A stretch of DNA of 64,000 bases from CAZDWZ01 sp964509425 (GCA_964509425.1 CAZDWZ010000008.1:124001-188000), one strand, 5' to 3'; positions 25,954 to 35,551 are shown, counted from the first letter of the stretch. Notes: generated from the letters alone by a model not told the origin. Numbers and translations: made by a program.

Positions 25954-26943
25954 TCACAGCCATTTGTGTGCGCGATACCAATTAATCGTATCGGATACTT
26001 CTTCGCTGAACGTTTGCCGGGGAACAAATCCAAGCTCACGTTCGGCTTTTGAGCCGTCGAAATATCGGCTTTTTGTGAAGAAATCGACTCGTCGCCTGAA
26101 AATCGGTGGATTGATGCCTAACGGAGTGCACACTCTCTCGCAGAGCGAGCCGAGAAGCTGCATCGGCCGAACGGGTAAATGCAGCCAAGGTGTTCCGACG
26201 TCGAGTTGCTTCGCGATGATACTCACCGCCTCGTGCAGTTTCCGGACTTCTTTCCCGGGGATGCAATAGATTTCTCCGCTGATTCCTTCGTGTTCCATGG
26301 CGAGCACGAACGCTCGGACGAGGTCGCGAACGTCAATGAAGTGTACATACGCATCGCCTTTCCCGACATAAAAGAAACGGCGTTTTGCAATCATCCGGAA
26401 CATCTTCAAATGCCGGGTGTCGCCGGGTCCGAAAACCATTGCGGGGCGAATCACGGCGCCTCGCATTCGGCCGGACTGATAATAGTTCATGGCGATCTTT
26501 TCAGCTTCCGTCTTGCTTCGCTGATACATGTCGCCGGGGGCATAAGGAGTTTTGTCGGTGCCCGGCGGATTGGAAATGTGGCCGAGCACACCACCCGTCG
26601 AGCAGTGAACAATTCTTCTGACTCCTGCCGCAATGCTGGCTTCAAAAACGCGTCTTGTGCCTTCAGCATTCACATCGAAGAAGACAGACTCTGGGAGTCC
26701 CGCTTGCCGGTAGACCGCTGCGATGTGATACACGCCGTGAATCCCCTCGACCGCCGGGGGAAGAGTTTCGGGTCGCTGCAAGTCGCCGATGACGACTTCG
26801 ATTCCCTTGCTCCTTAACGCCGTTGCTTTTTCTTCGCTTCGCACCATTGCGCGAACCGGGATCTTGCATCCGTGAAGATACTCCACGATCTGGCTTCCGA
26901 TGTAGCCGTTTGCTCCCGTAACTAAGAATTTTTTCTCGTTCAT
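25954..26943 (-). CDS. NAD-dependent epimerase/dehydratase (extended SDR)
   Basis: A 329-residue extended SDR. It has TGANGYIGSQIV for NAD binding, a conserved HIAAVYRQ segment, Ser in HCSTGGVLG and the active-site pair in YQRSKTEAEK. The overall pattern, including FFDVNAEGTRRVFEA and VFGPGDTRH, resembles sterol/hopanoid-associated sugar epimerases and dihydroflavonol-reductase-like SDRs. Its ATG overlaps the stop of the GH63 gene by ATGA, so it is translationally coupled. Exact substrate unknown; envelope sugar modification is likely from context. Confidence 0.87.
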   Translation of the reverse strand: MNEKKFLVTGANGYIGSQIVEYLHGCKIPVRAMVRSEEKATALRSKGIEVVIGDLQRPETLPPAVEGIHGVYHIAAVYRQAGLPESVFFDVNAEGTRRVFEASIAAGVRRIVHCSTGGVLGHISNPPGTDKTPYAPGDMYQRSKTEAEKIAMNYYQSGRMRGAVIRPAMVFGPGDTRHLKMFRMIAKRRFFYVGKGDAYVHFIDVRDLVRAFVLAMEHEGISGEIYCIPGKEVRKLHEAVSIIAKQLDVGTPWLHLPVRPMQLLGSLCERVCTPLGINPPIFRRRVDFFTKSRYFDGSKAERELGFVPRQTFSEEVSDTINWYRAHKWL

Positions 26944-29645
26944 TTTGTGCGGCGTTTGTCGTCGTCTGATTTTCCGTTTGCTCGTTGTTGCTGGAGCAGC
27001 TTGGCGATGAGTCCAGTCCAGCCCGTTTGGTGGCTGGCGCCCAAACCCTCACCAGTTTCCGGATTATAATATTCGTGAAACAGATACAGTCCGTCAAATC
27101 TAGAGTCTGAGTTGAATACCGGGTCCTTTCCATAGAAGGGGGCTCGACCCTCGTTATCCCTCAAGAAAAGCTTGAGAAGTCGGGCGGAAAGGTCGTTTGC
27201 GATGCTCTCCAGGGTTGAATATTTCCCGGAACCGGTCGGATATTCTATTGAGAATGAATCCCCGTAATAATGGTGGAATCTCCGGAGTGATTCAATCAAA
27301 ATGAAGTTGATTGGAACCCAGACCGGGCCTCGCCAGTTCGAGTTTCCCCCGAAAAGCAAGGTGGAAGATTCTCCTGATTCGTAGCGGATCGAGTACGTTT
27401 CAGCTCCCAGAGTGAACGTGAAGGGATTTTCATCGTGGTACTTCGAGAGAGAACGAATGCCGTACTCCGAAAGGAACTCGGCCTCGTCGAACATTCTCCG
27501 GAGAATTCGGACCAGACGTTCCCTGGTGAGTAGCGAAACGAGGCGGCGATTTCCTATTCCAGGAATCTCAAGTGATGCCATGCTTCCCGCAAGATGCTGC
27601 CTGTTGGTGACGAACCATTCAAGGCGACGGGTAAAATCCGGAAGCTTTTTGAGCGTCGACGGTTCAAGCGTATCTGTCGCGATCAGCGGAAGTAAGCCCA
27701 CAAGCGAGCGCACACGCAGTGTGTGCTCAGTTCCGTCGGGTAGCTTCAGGACGTCGTAGAAAAATCCGTCTTCTTCGTTCCAAAGCGCAACCTTGTGTTC
27801 TCCGATGAACGTCATCGCATGGGCGATGCGGAGAAAGTGTTCTAGGAACTTCGAAGCGGTGTCTTGATACACCGGATTTGATAACGCCAGCTCGATCGAC
27901 ATTCGGAGCATGGAGAGGCAATAGGCCGCGACCCAGCTCGTTCCATCCGCTTGATCAATCCTCCCGCCTCCGGGGAGCGGAGCGCTTCGATCAAAGAGTC
28001 CGATATTATCGAGACCAAGAAATCCGCCTTGGAAGATGTTGTTCCCGTCGGCGTCTTTACGATTCACCCACCACGTAAAGTTCAGCAGCATCTTGTGAAA
28101 GACGCCCTCCAGGAACTCAATGTCGGGTTTGCCGTACTTCTTGGCGTCGATTTTAAACAATCTCCAAGCAGCCCAGGCGTGGACCGGCGGATTGACGTCC
28201 GAAAACGCCCATTCGTAAGCCGGAAGCTGTCCATTCGGATGCATGTACCACTCGCGAGTCATCAGCTCGAGCTGGCGCTTCGCAAAGTCCGGATCGACCA
28301 GCGACAACGGGATTGTATGAAACGCAAGATCCCACGCCGCATACCAAGGGAACTCCCATTTGTCGGGCATGGAGATGATGTCGAAGTTTACAAGATGTCC
28401 CCAATCACGGTTTCGCCCCGCCCGTCGATTCGGCGGAGGCGGAGCGCCGTTTGGGTCTCCATGCTGCCATTGCTCGACATCGTAGTAGTAGAGCTGCTTA
28501 GACCATAACATTCCACCGATGGCTTGACGCTGAATGGCTTTCTCCTCGGCGGTGAGGCGCGGATTCTGCCAGCTCTCAAAGAACTCATCGGCGTCTCGTT
28601 CGCGCTCTTCAAAAGTTGACTCGAAATCAGCAAACGGCTTCTGAGTTTTCTCCTGACATAGGCGGAGCGAGTATTGTTTCGTCTCTTTGCCGAGAAATGT
28701 CTCTTTGAATTGAAACCCTGCCTTGGTTCCTGTGTTCAGCGGGTTAATCGCCTGAGCACGGCCCTCGATGATCGCTTGCTGAAATCCGTCTTTTACGAAC
28801 GGTGCGTCGTTCGGCACGCCGAAGAGCCGTTCGCGATTCGTGTTGTTGTCGGTAAACAGCGGAGACGGCGATTCTTTGGCATACAGGTAATACGTGCCGA
28901 GTATGGGGTGCTCGGCTTCAAATGAAGTGTGGGATTTCAACGTAGAGCCGAGCCGAATTTGAGGAGTGCCGGAGACTTCACCCATCGGGCCCTTCGGATA
29001 TCCCCAACTCCAGGTATTCCTGAACCAGAGGGTAGGGATGGTGTGAAGCTCACTTGGTGAGTCTGAGCAGTTTTTTACCGTAATGCGGATGGAAATGTCG
29101 TTTTCGCCCGCCTTCGCATATTCGACGAGGCAATCGAAGTATTTCCCTTCATCAAAAACTCCGGTGTTGGTGATCTCGAATTCTCGGGCGGATTTCCCCC
29201 GGCGCCGATTTTCATCGCGGAGCAGAGCATACGGGAATGCCGCTTGTGGATATTTGTAGAGATAACGCATGTAGCTGTGGGTCGGCGTGGAGTCGAGATA
29301 GAAGTAGAGTTCCTTCACATCTTCGCCGTGATTCCCTTCGTACATGGTGAGCCCGAAGAGACGTTCTTTGAACATTTCATCGCGGCCGTTCCAGAAGCTG
29401 AGAGCAAAACAAAGATATTGATTTCGATCTGAGATTCCAGCGAGCCCGTCTTCGCCCCAACGATAGGCGCGACTTCGGGCATGATCGTGCGGGAAGTGAT
29501 TCCAGGCGTTTCCATCGGCACTGTAATCCTCGCGAACCGTGCCCCACGCACGTTCACTCAAATACGGGCCCCAGAATTTCCAATTGCTTTTCCGCGAGCG
29601 ATATTCTTCTAAGCGCTTATGCTCTGCGGTCTTCCGCCGGCTCAT
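26940..29645 (-). CDS. GH63-type glucosidase (MGH1-like glycoside hydrolase)
   Basis: A roughly 900-residue cytoplasmic-looking protein (no signal peptide) with an (alpha/alpha)6 barrel pattern. Family landmarks are WGPYLSERAWGTVREDYS, FPHDHARSRAYRWGEDGLAG, EFPWYAAWDLAFHTIPL, YEWAFSDVNPPVHAWA and NWRGPVWVPINF. GH63 members hydrolyse alpha-glucosides (eukaryotic processing glucosidase I and bacterial mannosylglycerate or glucosylglycerate hydrolases), so a glucosylated glycan or compatible solute is a candidate substrate. I chose ATG 29645 because homologues begin near this point; GTG 29687 would add 14 Gly/Arg-rich residues and bring the start within 9 nt of lpxK. Confidence 0.88.
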   Translation of the reverse strand: MSRRKTAEHKRLEEYRSRKSNWKFWGPYLSERAWGTVREDYSADGNAWNHFPHDHARSRAYRWGEDGLAGISDRNQYLCFALSFWNGRDEMFKERLFGLTMYEGNHGEDVKELYFYLDSTPTHSYMRYLYKYPQAAFPYALLRDENRRRGKSAREFEITNTGVFDEGKYFDCLVEYAKAGENDISIRITVKNCSDSPSELHTIPTLWFRNTWSWGYPKGPMGEVSGTPQIRLGSTLKSHTSFEAEHPILGTYYLYAKESPSPLFTDNNTNRERLFGVPNDAPFVKDGFQQAIIEGRAQAINPLNTGTKAGFQFKETFLGKETKQYSLRLCQEKTQKPFADFESTFEERERDADEFFESWQNPRLTAEEKAIQRQAIGGMLWSKQLYYYDVEQWQHGDPNGAPPPPNRRAGRNRDWGHLVNFDIISMPDKWEFPWYAAWDLAFHTIPLSLVDPDFAKRQLELMTREWYMHPNGQLPAYEWAFSDVNPPVHAWAAWRLFKIDAKKYGKPDIEFLEGVFHKMLLNFTWWVNRKDADGNNIFQGGFLGLDNIGLFDRSAPLPGGGRIDQADGTSWVAAYCLSMLRMSIELALSNPVYQDTASKFLEHFLRIAHAMTFIGEHKVALWNEEDGFFYDVLKLPDGTEHTLRVRSLVGLLPLIATDTLEPSTLKKLPDFTRRLEWFVTNRQHLAGSMASLEIPGIGNRRLVSLLTRERLVRILRRMFDEAEFLSEYGIRSLSKYHDENPFTFTLGAETYSIRYESGESSTLLFGGNSNWRGPVWVPINFILIESLRRFHHYYGDSFSIEYPTGSGKYSTLESIANDLSARLLKLFLRDNEGRAPFYGKDPVFNSDSRFDGLYLFHEYYNPETGEGLGASHQTGWTGLIAKLLQQQRANGKSDDDKRRTK

Positions 29646-29695
29646 GAACTTCTTCGCCTCTCCGCCACCACCGTACCTACGTTTCACACCAGAGT

Positions 29696-30769
29696 CTACG
29701 GAGAAGTCTTCCCTCCGGGCAAAACGGCGAGCTTCTCCATGAGGAGTCTAAAAAATGCTTGTTCATGCTCGAGGTGATTAAATCCCCCGGCAAGTTCGAG
29801 GGAGTATACGCGTCCGGGGACCGTTAGGAAATTTTTTAGTTTTATTGCGTCCTTGGCCGTAACAATGAGCGGCACGCTCTCCGTTGGCGCGAGTTCAGCG
29901 AGCTCGTTTGCTTGGAAAGGATGATGGTCCGGGAAGATTCTTTCGTGAACGATCGTTGCGCCCAACTGGCGAAGCAACGCGAGAAAAGAAGTCGGTTCTC
30001 CGATTCCGGTTGCCGCCACGATATTTTTTCCCCGAAGCACTTCAAGCGGGAGGGTAACGTTCCCCTGAACGTCACGAATGGCTCGCGGTTGAAAGCTGAA
30101 CTCGAATTGCGGCTTTCCAAACTGAAACACCGGGGAAGGGACAGGAAACTTACCCTTCGACACGAATACCAGGCAATCCGCCCGGTTGACGGCATGCGAA
30201 AGCGGCTCGCGCAGCCAGCCTGCGGGAAGCACTTTTCCCGTGTTCCATTTTTTAATAGTCTCCGGGGTCGTGACATCGAGCAGCAGCACGTTTAGGTCGC
30301 GTGCAAGCGCGCGGTGCTGAAATCCGTCATCGAGAATAATGACGTCGCCGATCTTTTCGGATTCGATGAATTGAGCGCCCTTAGCCCGTTCCGCGGCGAT
30401 GACGACTTCTGCAATCCCCGTTAGCCGTTGGCGATGCGAAACTGCCTCATCGCCGACCTCTTCCGGCGCATCATTCACTCGAACTCGATGAGGTCCGGCG
30501 AACTGACCGCCATAACCTCGGCTCAGGATGACGGGAGAATAGCCCTGACGTTTGAGCCGCTGTGCGAGGAATTGAACGAAAGGGGTTTTCCCCGTGCCTC
30601 CGGTCGTTGCATTTCCGACGCAGATGACCGGCAGACAAGAGCGGTAGCTCGGCAAGAGCTTCCAGTCGTACAGTCGATTTCTAAGCGTGACGGCGCCTCG
30701 GTACACCCAAGCGAACGGCAGGAATCGCGGGTCGGGTTCGAGCGCTCTGTTCTGTGGATGCCTGGCCAA
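29696..30769 (-). CDS. lpxK: Tetraacyldisaccharide 4'-kinase
   Basis: Phosphorylates the 4' position of lipid A disaccharide at the inner membrane face. The 357-residue product has the P-loop GNATTGGTGKTP at about 52-63, SRGYGG at about 83, and LDDGFQHRALARDLN with the catalytic DDGFQH motif. The N-terminal region has the usual amphipathic/basic stretch. It heads the minus-strand cluster that also holds the GH63 enzyme, SDR epimerase, methyltransferase, GT4 and hldD, making the cluster an LPS-linked locus. A 298-nt spacer with a dispersed palindrome separates it from the divergent AtuA gene. Confidence 0.96.
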   Translation of the reverse strand: MARHPQNRALEPDPRFLPFAWVYRGAVTLRNRLYDWKLLPSYRSCLPVICVGNATTGGTGKTPFVQFLAQRLKRQGYSPVILSRGYGGQFAGPHRVRVNDAPEEVGDEAVSHRQRLTGIAEVVIAAERAKGAQFIESEKIGDVIILDDGFQHRALARDLNVLLLDVTTPETIKKWNTGKVLPAGWLREPLSHAVNRADCLVFVSKGKFPVPSPVFQFGKPQFEFSFQPRAIRDVQGNVTLPLEVLRGKNIVAATGIGEPTSFLALLRQLGATIVHERIFPDHHPFQANELAELAPTESVPLIVTAKDAIKLKNFLTVPGRVYSLELAGGFNHLEHEQAFFRLLMEKLAVLPGGKTSP

Positions 30770-30896
30770 TGCTTACTTTTCTCTAATTTCCCTTCCCGAA
30801 CAGCGCTTTGAAATCTCAATCTCGATTGGGCCGATCTCAATTTGGGCTGTGAGTACGGCAAAAAACACGCGATCGCAATCCAGAATCATCAGCATT

Positions 30897-30980
30897 GCCG
30901 TTGCGAGGAGCGAAGCGACGCGGCAATCTCATAAGAGAAGGTCCCGGCACGTAAGATTGCTTTGCTTCGCCCGCAATGAC
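30897..30980. repeat. Imperfect inverted repeat, REP/MITE-like
   Basis: Arms at about 30897-30929 and 30954-30980 are imperfect inverted copies built on AGATTGC...CTTCGC...CGCAATG. The motif resembles a palindrome dispersed in many bacterial genomes (from memory). It occupies the divergent lpxK/AtuA spacer, which otherwise shows only a small GACCG-GGAA-CGGTC hairpin at 30999-31012 and no gene. Confidence 0.6.
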
Positions 30981-31067
30981 AACAAAAAAACAGCGCCCGA
31001 CCGGGAACGGTCCGCTCTTCATTCTTCTCTATTTTGCGTGGAGCGTTCCGAATCACAGGAGTAAAAC

Positions 31068-32423
31068 GTGAAGACAGTGCGAATCGGATGCGGTCAGGGG
31101 TTTTGGGGAGACTCGTTGGAGGCTCCTGTCTCATTGCTCGAGGGCGAGCGGCTAGACTATTTGGTGCTCGACTATTTGGCCGAGGTGACGATGTCGATCC
31201 TCTCCAAGCAACGAGAACGGGATTCCGCTCTAGGGTATGCTGAAGATTTTCCGGCTCTGGTTGAGCGAATTCTGCCCAAGCTCGCCGCGCAGAAAACAAA
31301 AATAATTGCCAATGCGGGAGGAATGAATCCTTTGGCGTGTGCCGAGCGGGTCAAAGCCGCGATTGAGAAAGGCGGATTGTCGGGAAAGTTGCGGGTCGCA
31401 GTCGTTCAAGGTGATGACATCCTCCCGCGCCTGGAATCGCTTCCGGACGAACCGTTTCTGAATATCGACACCGGTGCCCCAATCTCTGAAATTCTGCCGC
31501 GTATTCAGAGTGCGAACGTCTATCTCGGAGCCGAAGGGATTGTGCAGGCCCTAGACGGCGGAGCGGACATCGTCGTAACCGGCCGAGTGGCCGATCCTTC
31601 CCTGGTATTGGGTCCATTGGTGCATGAGTTTCGATGGCCGGAGAATGATTGGAATCGCCGGGCCGCCGGAATCGTCGCCGGACATATCATCGAGTGCGGC
31701 GCGCAGTGTTCGGGAGGAAACGCTTCTTATGACTGGCAGACCATCCCTGACCTCACGAATATCGGCTACCCCGTTGTGGAGTTCGGCGAAGATGGAAATT
31801 TCGTCGTTACAAAACAGAAGGGAACCGGGGGCCGGGTCGATGTCCGAACCGTCAAGGAGCAGCTAATTTACGAGATAGGTGATCCGGCGAATTATATAAC
31901 TCCCGATGTCGTTGCCGACTTTACTACGATTCATTTACAGGCCGACGGCGAAAATCGCGTCAGAGTTACTGGTGTCCAAGGAAAACCAAGGCCCACGGCG
32001 CTAAAGGTCTCCATCAGCTACTCGGGGGGTTATCTTGGAGTCGGAACTCTTCTCTATTGTTGGCCGGAGGCCGTGGAGAAGGCAAAAGCCGCTTCAGAGT
32101 TAGTGCTGAGCCGTCTTAGAAAAATCGGAAAACTTCCCTCTCGCTCTCGAGTTGAGCTTATCGGACTCAACGCCTGTCATGAAGGAACCGTTCCGAAAGA
32201 TTCGAGCTCACCCGATGAAGTGATGCTTCGAATCTCGGTTTTCGACCTTGATAAAAAAGTCGTTGAGCGCTTCAGCCGAGAGATGGCGCCTCTTGTATTG
32301 AATGGTCCGCCGGGCGCTACCGCCTACTCTGGTGGAAAACAGAAAGTGCAAGAGGTTTTTGCGTATTGGCCGGCCCTCATTTCCAGAAAAAATACTTCGT
32401 TTCAAGTGCAGGTGCTGCCGTGA
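31068..32423 (+). CDS. AtuA family protein (DUF1446, acyclic terpene utilisation-like)
   Basis: A 451-residue member of the AtuA/DUF1446 family: it opens with VRIGCGQGFWGDSLEAP and LDYLVLDYLAEVTMSIL, then KIIANAGGMNPLACAE, and VVTGRVADPSLVLGPL, all highly characteristic. AtuA proteins are linked to citronellol/geraniol and leucine-type degradation but their reaction is unknown. The stop overlaps the GTG of the small downstream partner (GTGA). No other terpene-degradation genes are near, so an acyl-CoA or other catabolic role cannot be told. Confidence 0.9.
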   Translation: MKTVRIGCGQGFWGDSLEAPVSLLEGERLDYLVLDYLAEVTMSILSKQRERDSALGYAEDFPALVERILPKLAAQKTKIIANAGGMNPLACAERVKAAIEKGGLSGKLRVAVVQGDDILPRLESLPDEPFLNIDTGAPISEILPRIQSANVYLGAEGIVQALDGGADIVVTGRVADPSLVLGPLVHEFRWPENDWNRRAAGIVAGHIIECGAQCSGGNASYDWQTIPDLTNIGYPVVEFGEDGNFVVTKQKGTGGRVDVRTVKEQLIYEIGDPANYITPDVVADFTTIHLQADGENRVRVTGVQGKPRPTALKVSISYSGGYLGVGTLLYCWPEAVEKAKAASELVLSRLRKIGKLPSRSRVELIGLNACHEGTVPKDSSSPDEVMLRISVFDLDKKVVERFSREMAPLVLNGPPGATAYSGGKQKVQEVFAYWPALISRKNTSFQVQVLP

Positions 32424-32749
32424 AGAAAACTTTGCTCCGGGAAATTGCCTATGGACGCTCGGGCGATAAAGGAAACGTGGCAAACATCGGAATAATTGCC
32501 GTTCGTGATGAGCTCTATCCGATTATTCTCCGGGAGGTGACGGCGGAGAAGGTGAAGAAGTTTTTCGCCGGAATTTGCGATGGAGAAGTCCGGCGTTATG
32601 AGATGCCGAACCTATGTGCGGTGAATTTCGTGCTGGAAAAAAGCTTGGATGGCGGTGGAACCGTATCGCTCCGCTCGGATGCGCAGGGAAAAACACTCGC
32701 GGCCGCACTGCTCCGAATGGAAATTTCACTCGCCGATGAGTCCGCTTAG
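32420..32749 (+). CDS. AtuA-associated small protein
   Basis: A 109-residue protein that starts at GTG 32420, overlapping the AtuA stop by GTGA. It contains the landmark YGRSGDKGNVANIGIIA and VRRYEMPNLCAVNFVLE, the signature of the short domain found either fused to the C-terminus of AtuA-type proteins or encoded directly after them. Translational coupling implies a 1:1 partner. Activity unknown. Confidence 0.85.
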   Translation: MKKTLLREIAYGRSGDKGNVANIGIIAVRDELYPIILREVTAEKVKKFFAGICDGEVRRYEMPNLCAVNFVLEKSLDGGGTVSLRSDAQGKTLAAALLRMEISLADESA

Positions 32750-32789
32750 TTGAGGAATTCAATCGGGGAGAGAACTCGCGAAATGACGC

Positions 32790-33902
32790 TTACTTGAGAA
32801 AGTAAGCCCCGAAGCACACGAATGCTCCGGCCACGGCGAGCCCGAGTATGAATATAGAGAAATGACGCGAATAATCGGACGGCGTCCCGTTCGAGAATCG
32901 CAGTTGAAACGGCAGAGGAATCTGCTTTCCACGGCGCATTCCCGGAAGGAGGAAGATGCCTTCCGTCCCGTCCTGCTTGGTGTTCTGATTCAAGTTTCTA
33001 AAACGCTCTTGCTCATCCTTTTTGTGGGCGAGGAACGGTCCGATTTTCAACTCTTGGAGCTTCTCTTTTAAGAACTTCACTCCATGCTGAATATCGGGAA
33101 GCTCAATCTTTTTTTGTATTACTTCTCGCGTCGCCGTCATGGCGTTCCGTGCCATTTGAAGCTCAAGGAGCTCTTGGGGCACGTTCAGATTCATCTCGCC
33201 AAAACGTTGTTGAGGATTAACTCGGTGTACTGGCTCTTGCCAGGATGCCCAATCTTGATCTCGCCAGTGTTCGACTGTTTTTCCCGGTTGGACGAGGAGG
33301 AAAGTCTTTTTCTGCTCGAGCGCCGTGACGACCATGAAGTCGGACATTTTTCTCGCGAGCGCAGGGTCGATTCCTCGAAATGGATCCTGAAAAATCACTG
33401 TTCGTTCTCGACTGTGCAGAGCCGCGAGGAGGGAGAGAATCCGCATTTGATCCGCACTAAGCTGCTGTGGCGGAGCATCCGCAAGGCTCTTCAAGCCGAT
33501 TTGATGAAGCAGCTGTCGAATACGGGTTTCGGGAATTCCAATTTTTCGAAGTGCCTCGGTTACGGATGACGCTTCGAAGGGAAGATTATAGAGATCGGCA
33601 ACGCGGACATCGGGGTTCTTAATTTTTGACGGGATCGAATCGTGACGTGCCGGATCTGCCAGCCAGGAGAGAAGCTTTGCCCCAGGATTTTCAACGATAT
33701 TAAGCTTCCCGATGGTCAGAGGTACATGTCCTCCGGAGGAGGAGTCGGCGTCCGAAAAATCGAGCTCGATTTCATTTGGCTGAAACTCCGCGATTTCTCG
33801 TGGAGGAAGCACTGGTTCAGGAGAAGAAGAAAGGATCGGCACCGCAATTTGACCGGCCCCGGTAGGCTCTTCGACAGCCTGAGGCAGTTGTTGCAATGAC
33901 AT
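32790..33902 (-). CDS. Degenerate ABC-ATPase-like protein with C-terminal membrane anchor
   Basis: A 370-residue protein with an unusual layout. Residues 60-210 follow the order of an ABC ATPase domain: LTIGKLNIVENPGAKLLSWL where Walker A should be (GxxGxGKST is lost), a signature-like QQLSADQMRILSLL at about 146-159, IFQDPFRGIDP at about 170-180 where Walker B/catalytic Glu/D-loop should be (canonical Asp-Glu replaced by Gln-Asp), and FLLVQPG at 201-207. A charged helical linker (about 230-310) and one C-terminal hydrophobic helix (about 350-370) follow, so it is tail-anchored. It is probably unable to hydrolyse ATP and may be a structural or regulatory subunit. Family assignment is by motif order only. 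Confidence 0.6.
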   Translation of the reverse strand: MSLQQLPQAVEEPTGAGQIAVPILSSSPEPVLPPREIAEFQPNEIELDFSDADSSSGGHVPLTIGKLNIVENPGAKLLSWLADPARHDSIPSKIKNPDVRVADLYNLPFEASSVTEALRKIGIPETRIRQLLHQIGLKSLADAPPQQLSADQMRILSLLAALHSRERTVIFQDPFRGIDPALARKMSDFMVVTALEQKKTFLLVQPGKTVEHWRDQDWASWQEPVHRVNPQQRFGEMNLNVPQELLELQMARNAMTATREVIQKKIELPDIQHGVKFLKEKLQELKIGPFLAHKKDEQERFRNLNQNTKQDGTEGIFLLPGMRRGKQIPLPFQLRFSNGTPSDYSRHFSIFILGLAVAGAFVCFGAYFLK

Positions 33903-34039
33903 GAATCGCTCCCATTTTTAGAAAAGTTCTTTTCCTACATAAGCGATTATGAGGGAAGACGATTGGCAATTGCGGGAAAATTTTCACTGCGGAAAATTCT
34001 CGCGAGATTCCAACGGGTTGCGATTTCGAAACCTCGATT

Positions 34040-35551
34040 TTACTGGACCGAAATGGGTTCCGAACGGTCCCAACCCCCTCCGAGGGCCTTAAAAAGGGCG
34101 ATCGCGGAGGTAATTCGAGCCGCCTTTGTGGCGATGACGGAGTCTTCAGTTGTATAGAGCGAACGCTCCGCTTCGAGAACCCGGAGGAAGTCGGCAAGCC
34201 CCTCAGTGTACAACCGACGTGATATGTCAACCGACTGTCGGTTCGCTTCGAGCGCGCGCGAAAGAGTTTCAAATCTTGATTGCTCTTGGGTATACGAAGA
34301 GATCGCGTTTTCGACCTCTTCAACTGAGGAATAAACCGTTTTTCGGAAATTCTCGAAGACCGCTTCCTGGTCGGCGTCCGCCGCTCGCAGACTCGCTACC
34401 AGCCGCCCTCCTTCAAAGATGGGCAAGCGAACAGACGGCCCAACACTCCATGACCGGCTCGCGTAGTCTAGCCAGTTATTCGAATCCCGGCTTTGTAAAC
34501 TCCCGGCGACCGCTATCGAAAAGCTCGGGAAGAACGCTGCAGTCGAAACCCCGATCCGTGCGGTCGACGCGGCGAGCTGCCGTTCTGCAGCGCGGATATC
34601 GGGTCGCTTGCGAATGAGATCCGAAGGCAAGCTGTTCGGAATGAAGTGAATGTCTCGCGGAAGTTGCCCGGCTCGGCTTTCGAAGAACACCGATACAAAC
34701 GGCGGAAACTCCCCGAGGAGAACGGCCAGCCGGTTCCTCGCTTGGTCCTTCGCGTATTGCAGGACCGGTTTCTGCGATTCCGTCGTTGCAAGTTGAGCGT
34801 CCGCCTGAAAAACGTCGAGCTGGCTTGTCATTCCGGCGCTGAATCGGGATTGAGTGAGAGATAAGCTTTCGCGTTGTGCCTTGATGTTTCGCGTTACAGC
34901 TTCAAGCCGTTCGTCGCTCGCTCGGTATTCGATATAGTTCCTGGCAATTTCTGCAACCAGAGTCAGGAGCACTTGGTTGTAGTTCTCCTCGGTTGCGTCA
35001 GCCATCGCCTCTTCCGCCTCAACAGCTCGTGCCGTCTTTCCGAAGAAATCAAGCTCCCACATCGCGTCGAAACCGACCGAGAAGAGGTTGTTGGTAAATC
35101 CTGGGAGAAACGAGAATCCTCCACCACCACTTCCCGCGCTCGCACCGAGGAGCGAGTTTGCGCTGATTCGGCTTCTCGTGAACGATGACGTGGAGCTCAT
35201 GCTTGGGAGCCAGGCGGCCTGCGCCACCCGCACGAGCTCACGCGCTTGTTTGACCCGTGATACGGCAATCCGGAGATCGAAGTTCCGAGGATCTGCTTCC
35301 GACCCGACGGCGTGTTCGATGAGTTGATTCAGCACCGGATCGGAAAATAACTCCCACCAGCGATCGATTTGCTTCGACTGGTCGACCGCAGCGCTCGCCT
35401 GTTCTGAAGTTGCTGAAGATTTTGTCTGCCATGCTTCAGGCAGCTGGATCTCAGGCGCCGTATAATCCGGTCCGACTGCGCATCCGGAAAGCGTGAGAAC
35501 ACAAAAAGAAAGCGCCGATATCGAAATACGTTTCAAAATTCCTGCCGCCAT
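34040..35551 (-). CDS. Outer-membrane efflux lipoprotein, NodT/OprM family
   Basis: A 503-residue TolC-like channel of the lipoprotein branch: signal peptide with lipobox SGCA, mature start VGPDYTAPE, and two duplicated outer-membrane-factor repeats (about 60-260 and 280-490) with SLTQSRFSAGMTSQLDVFQA and RLYTEGLADFLRVLEAE. Such channels pair with RND pumps and membrane-fusion proteins, which are not encoded in the window. The 3' neighbour in the same direction is the pseudo-ABC protein, 137 nt away, so they might share a transcript. Confidence 0.93.
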   Translation of the reverse strand: MAAGILKRISISALSFCVLTLSGCAVGPDYTAPEIQLPEAWQTKSSATSEQASAAVDQSKQIDRWWELFSDPVLNQLIEHAVGSEADPRNFDLRIAVSRVKQARELVRVAQAAWLPSMSSTSSFTRSRISANSLLGASAGSGGGGFSFLPGFTNNLFSVGFDAMWELDFFGKTARAVEAEEAMADATEENYNQVLLTLVAEIARNYIEYRASDERLEAVTRNIKAQRESLSLTQSRFSAGMTSQLDVFQADAQLATTESQKPVLQYAKDQARNRLAVLLGEFPPFVSVFFESRAGQLPRDIHFIPNSLPSDLIRKRPDIRAAERQLAASTARIGVSTAAFFPSFSIAVAGSLQSRDSNNWLDYASRSWSVGPSVRLPIFEGGRLVASLRAADADQEAVFENFRKTVYSSVEEVENAISSYTQEQSRFETLSRALEANRQSVDISRRLYTEGLADFLRVLEAERSLYTTEDSVIATKAARITSAIALFKALGGGWDRSEPISVQ

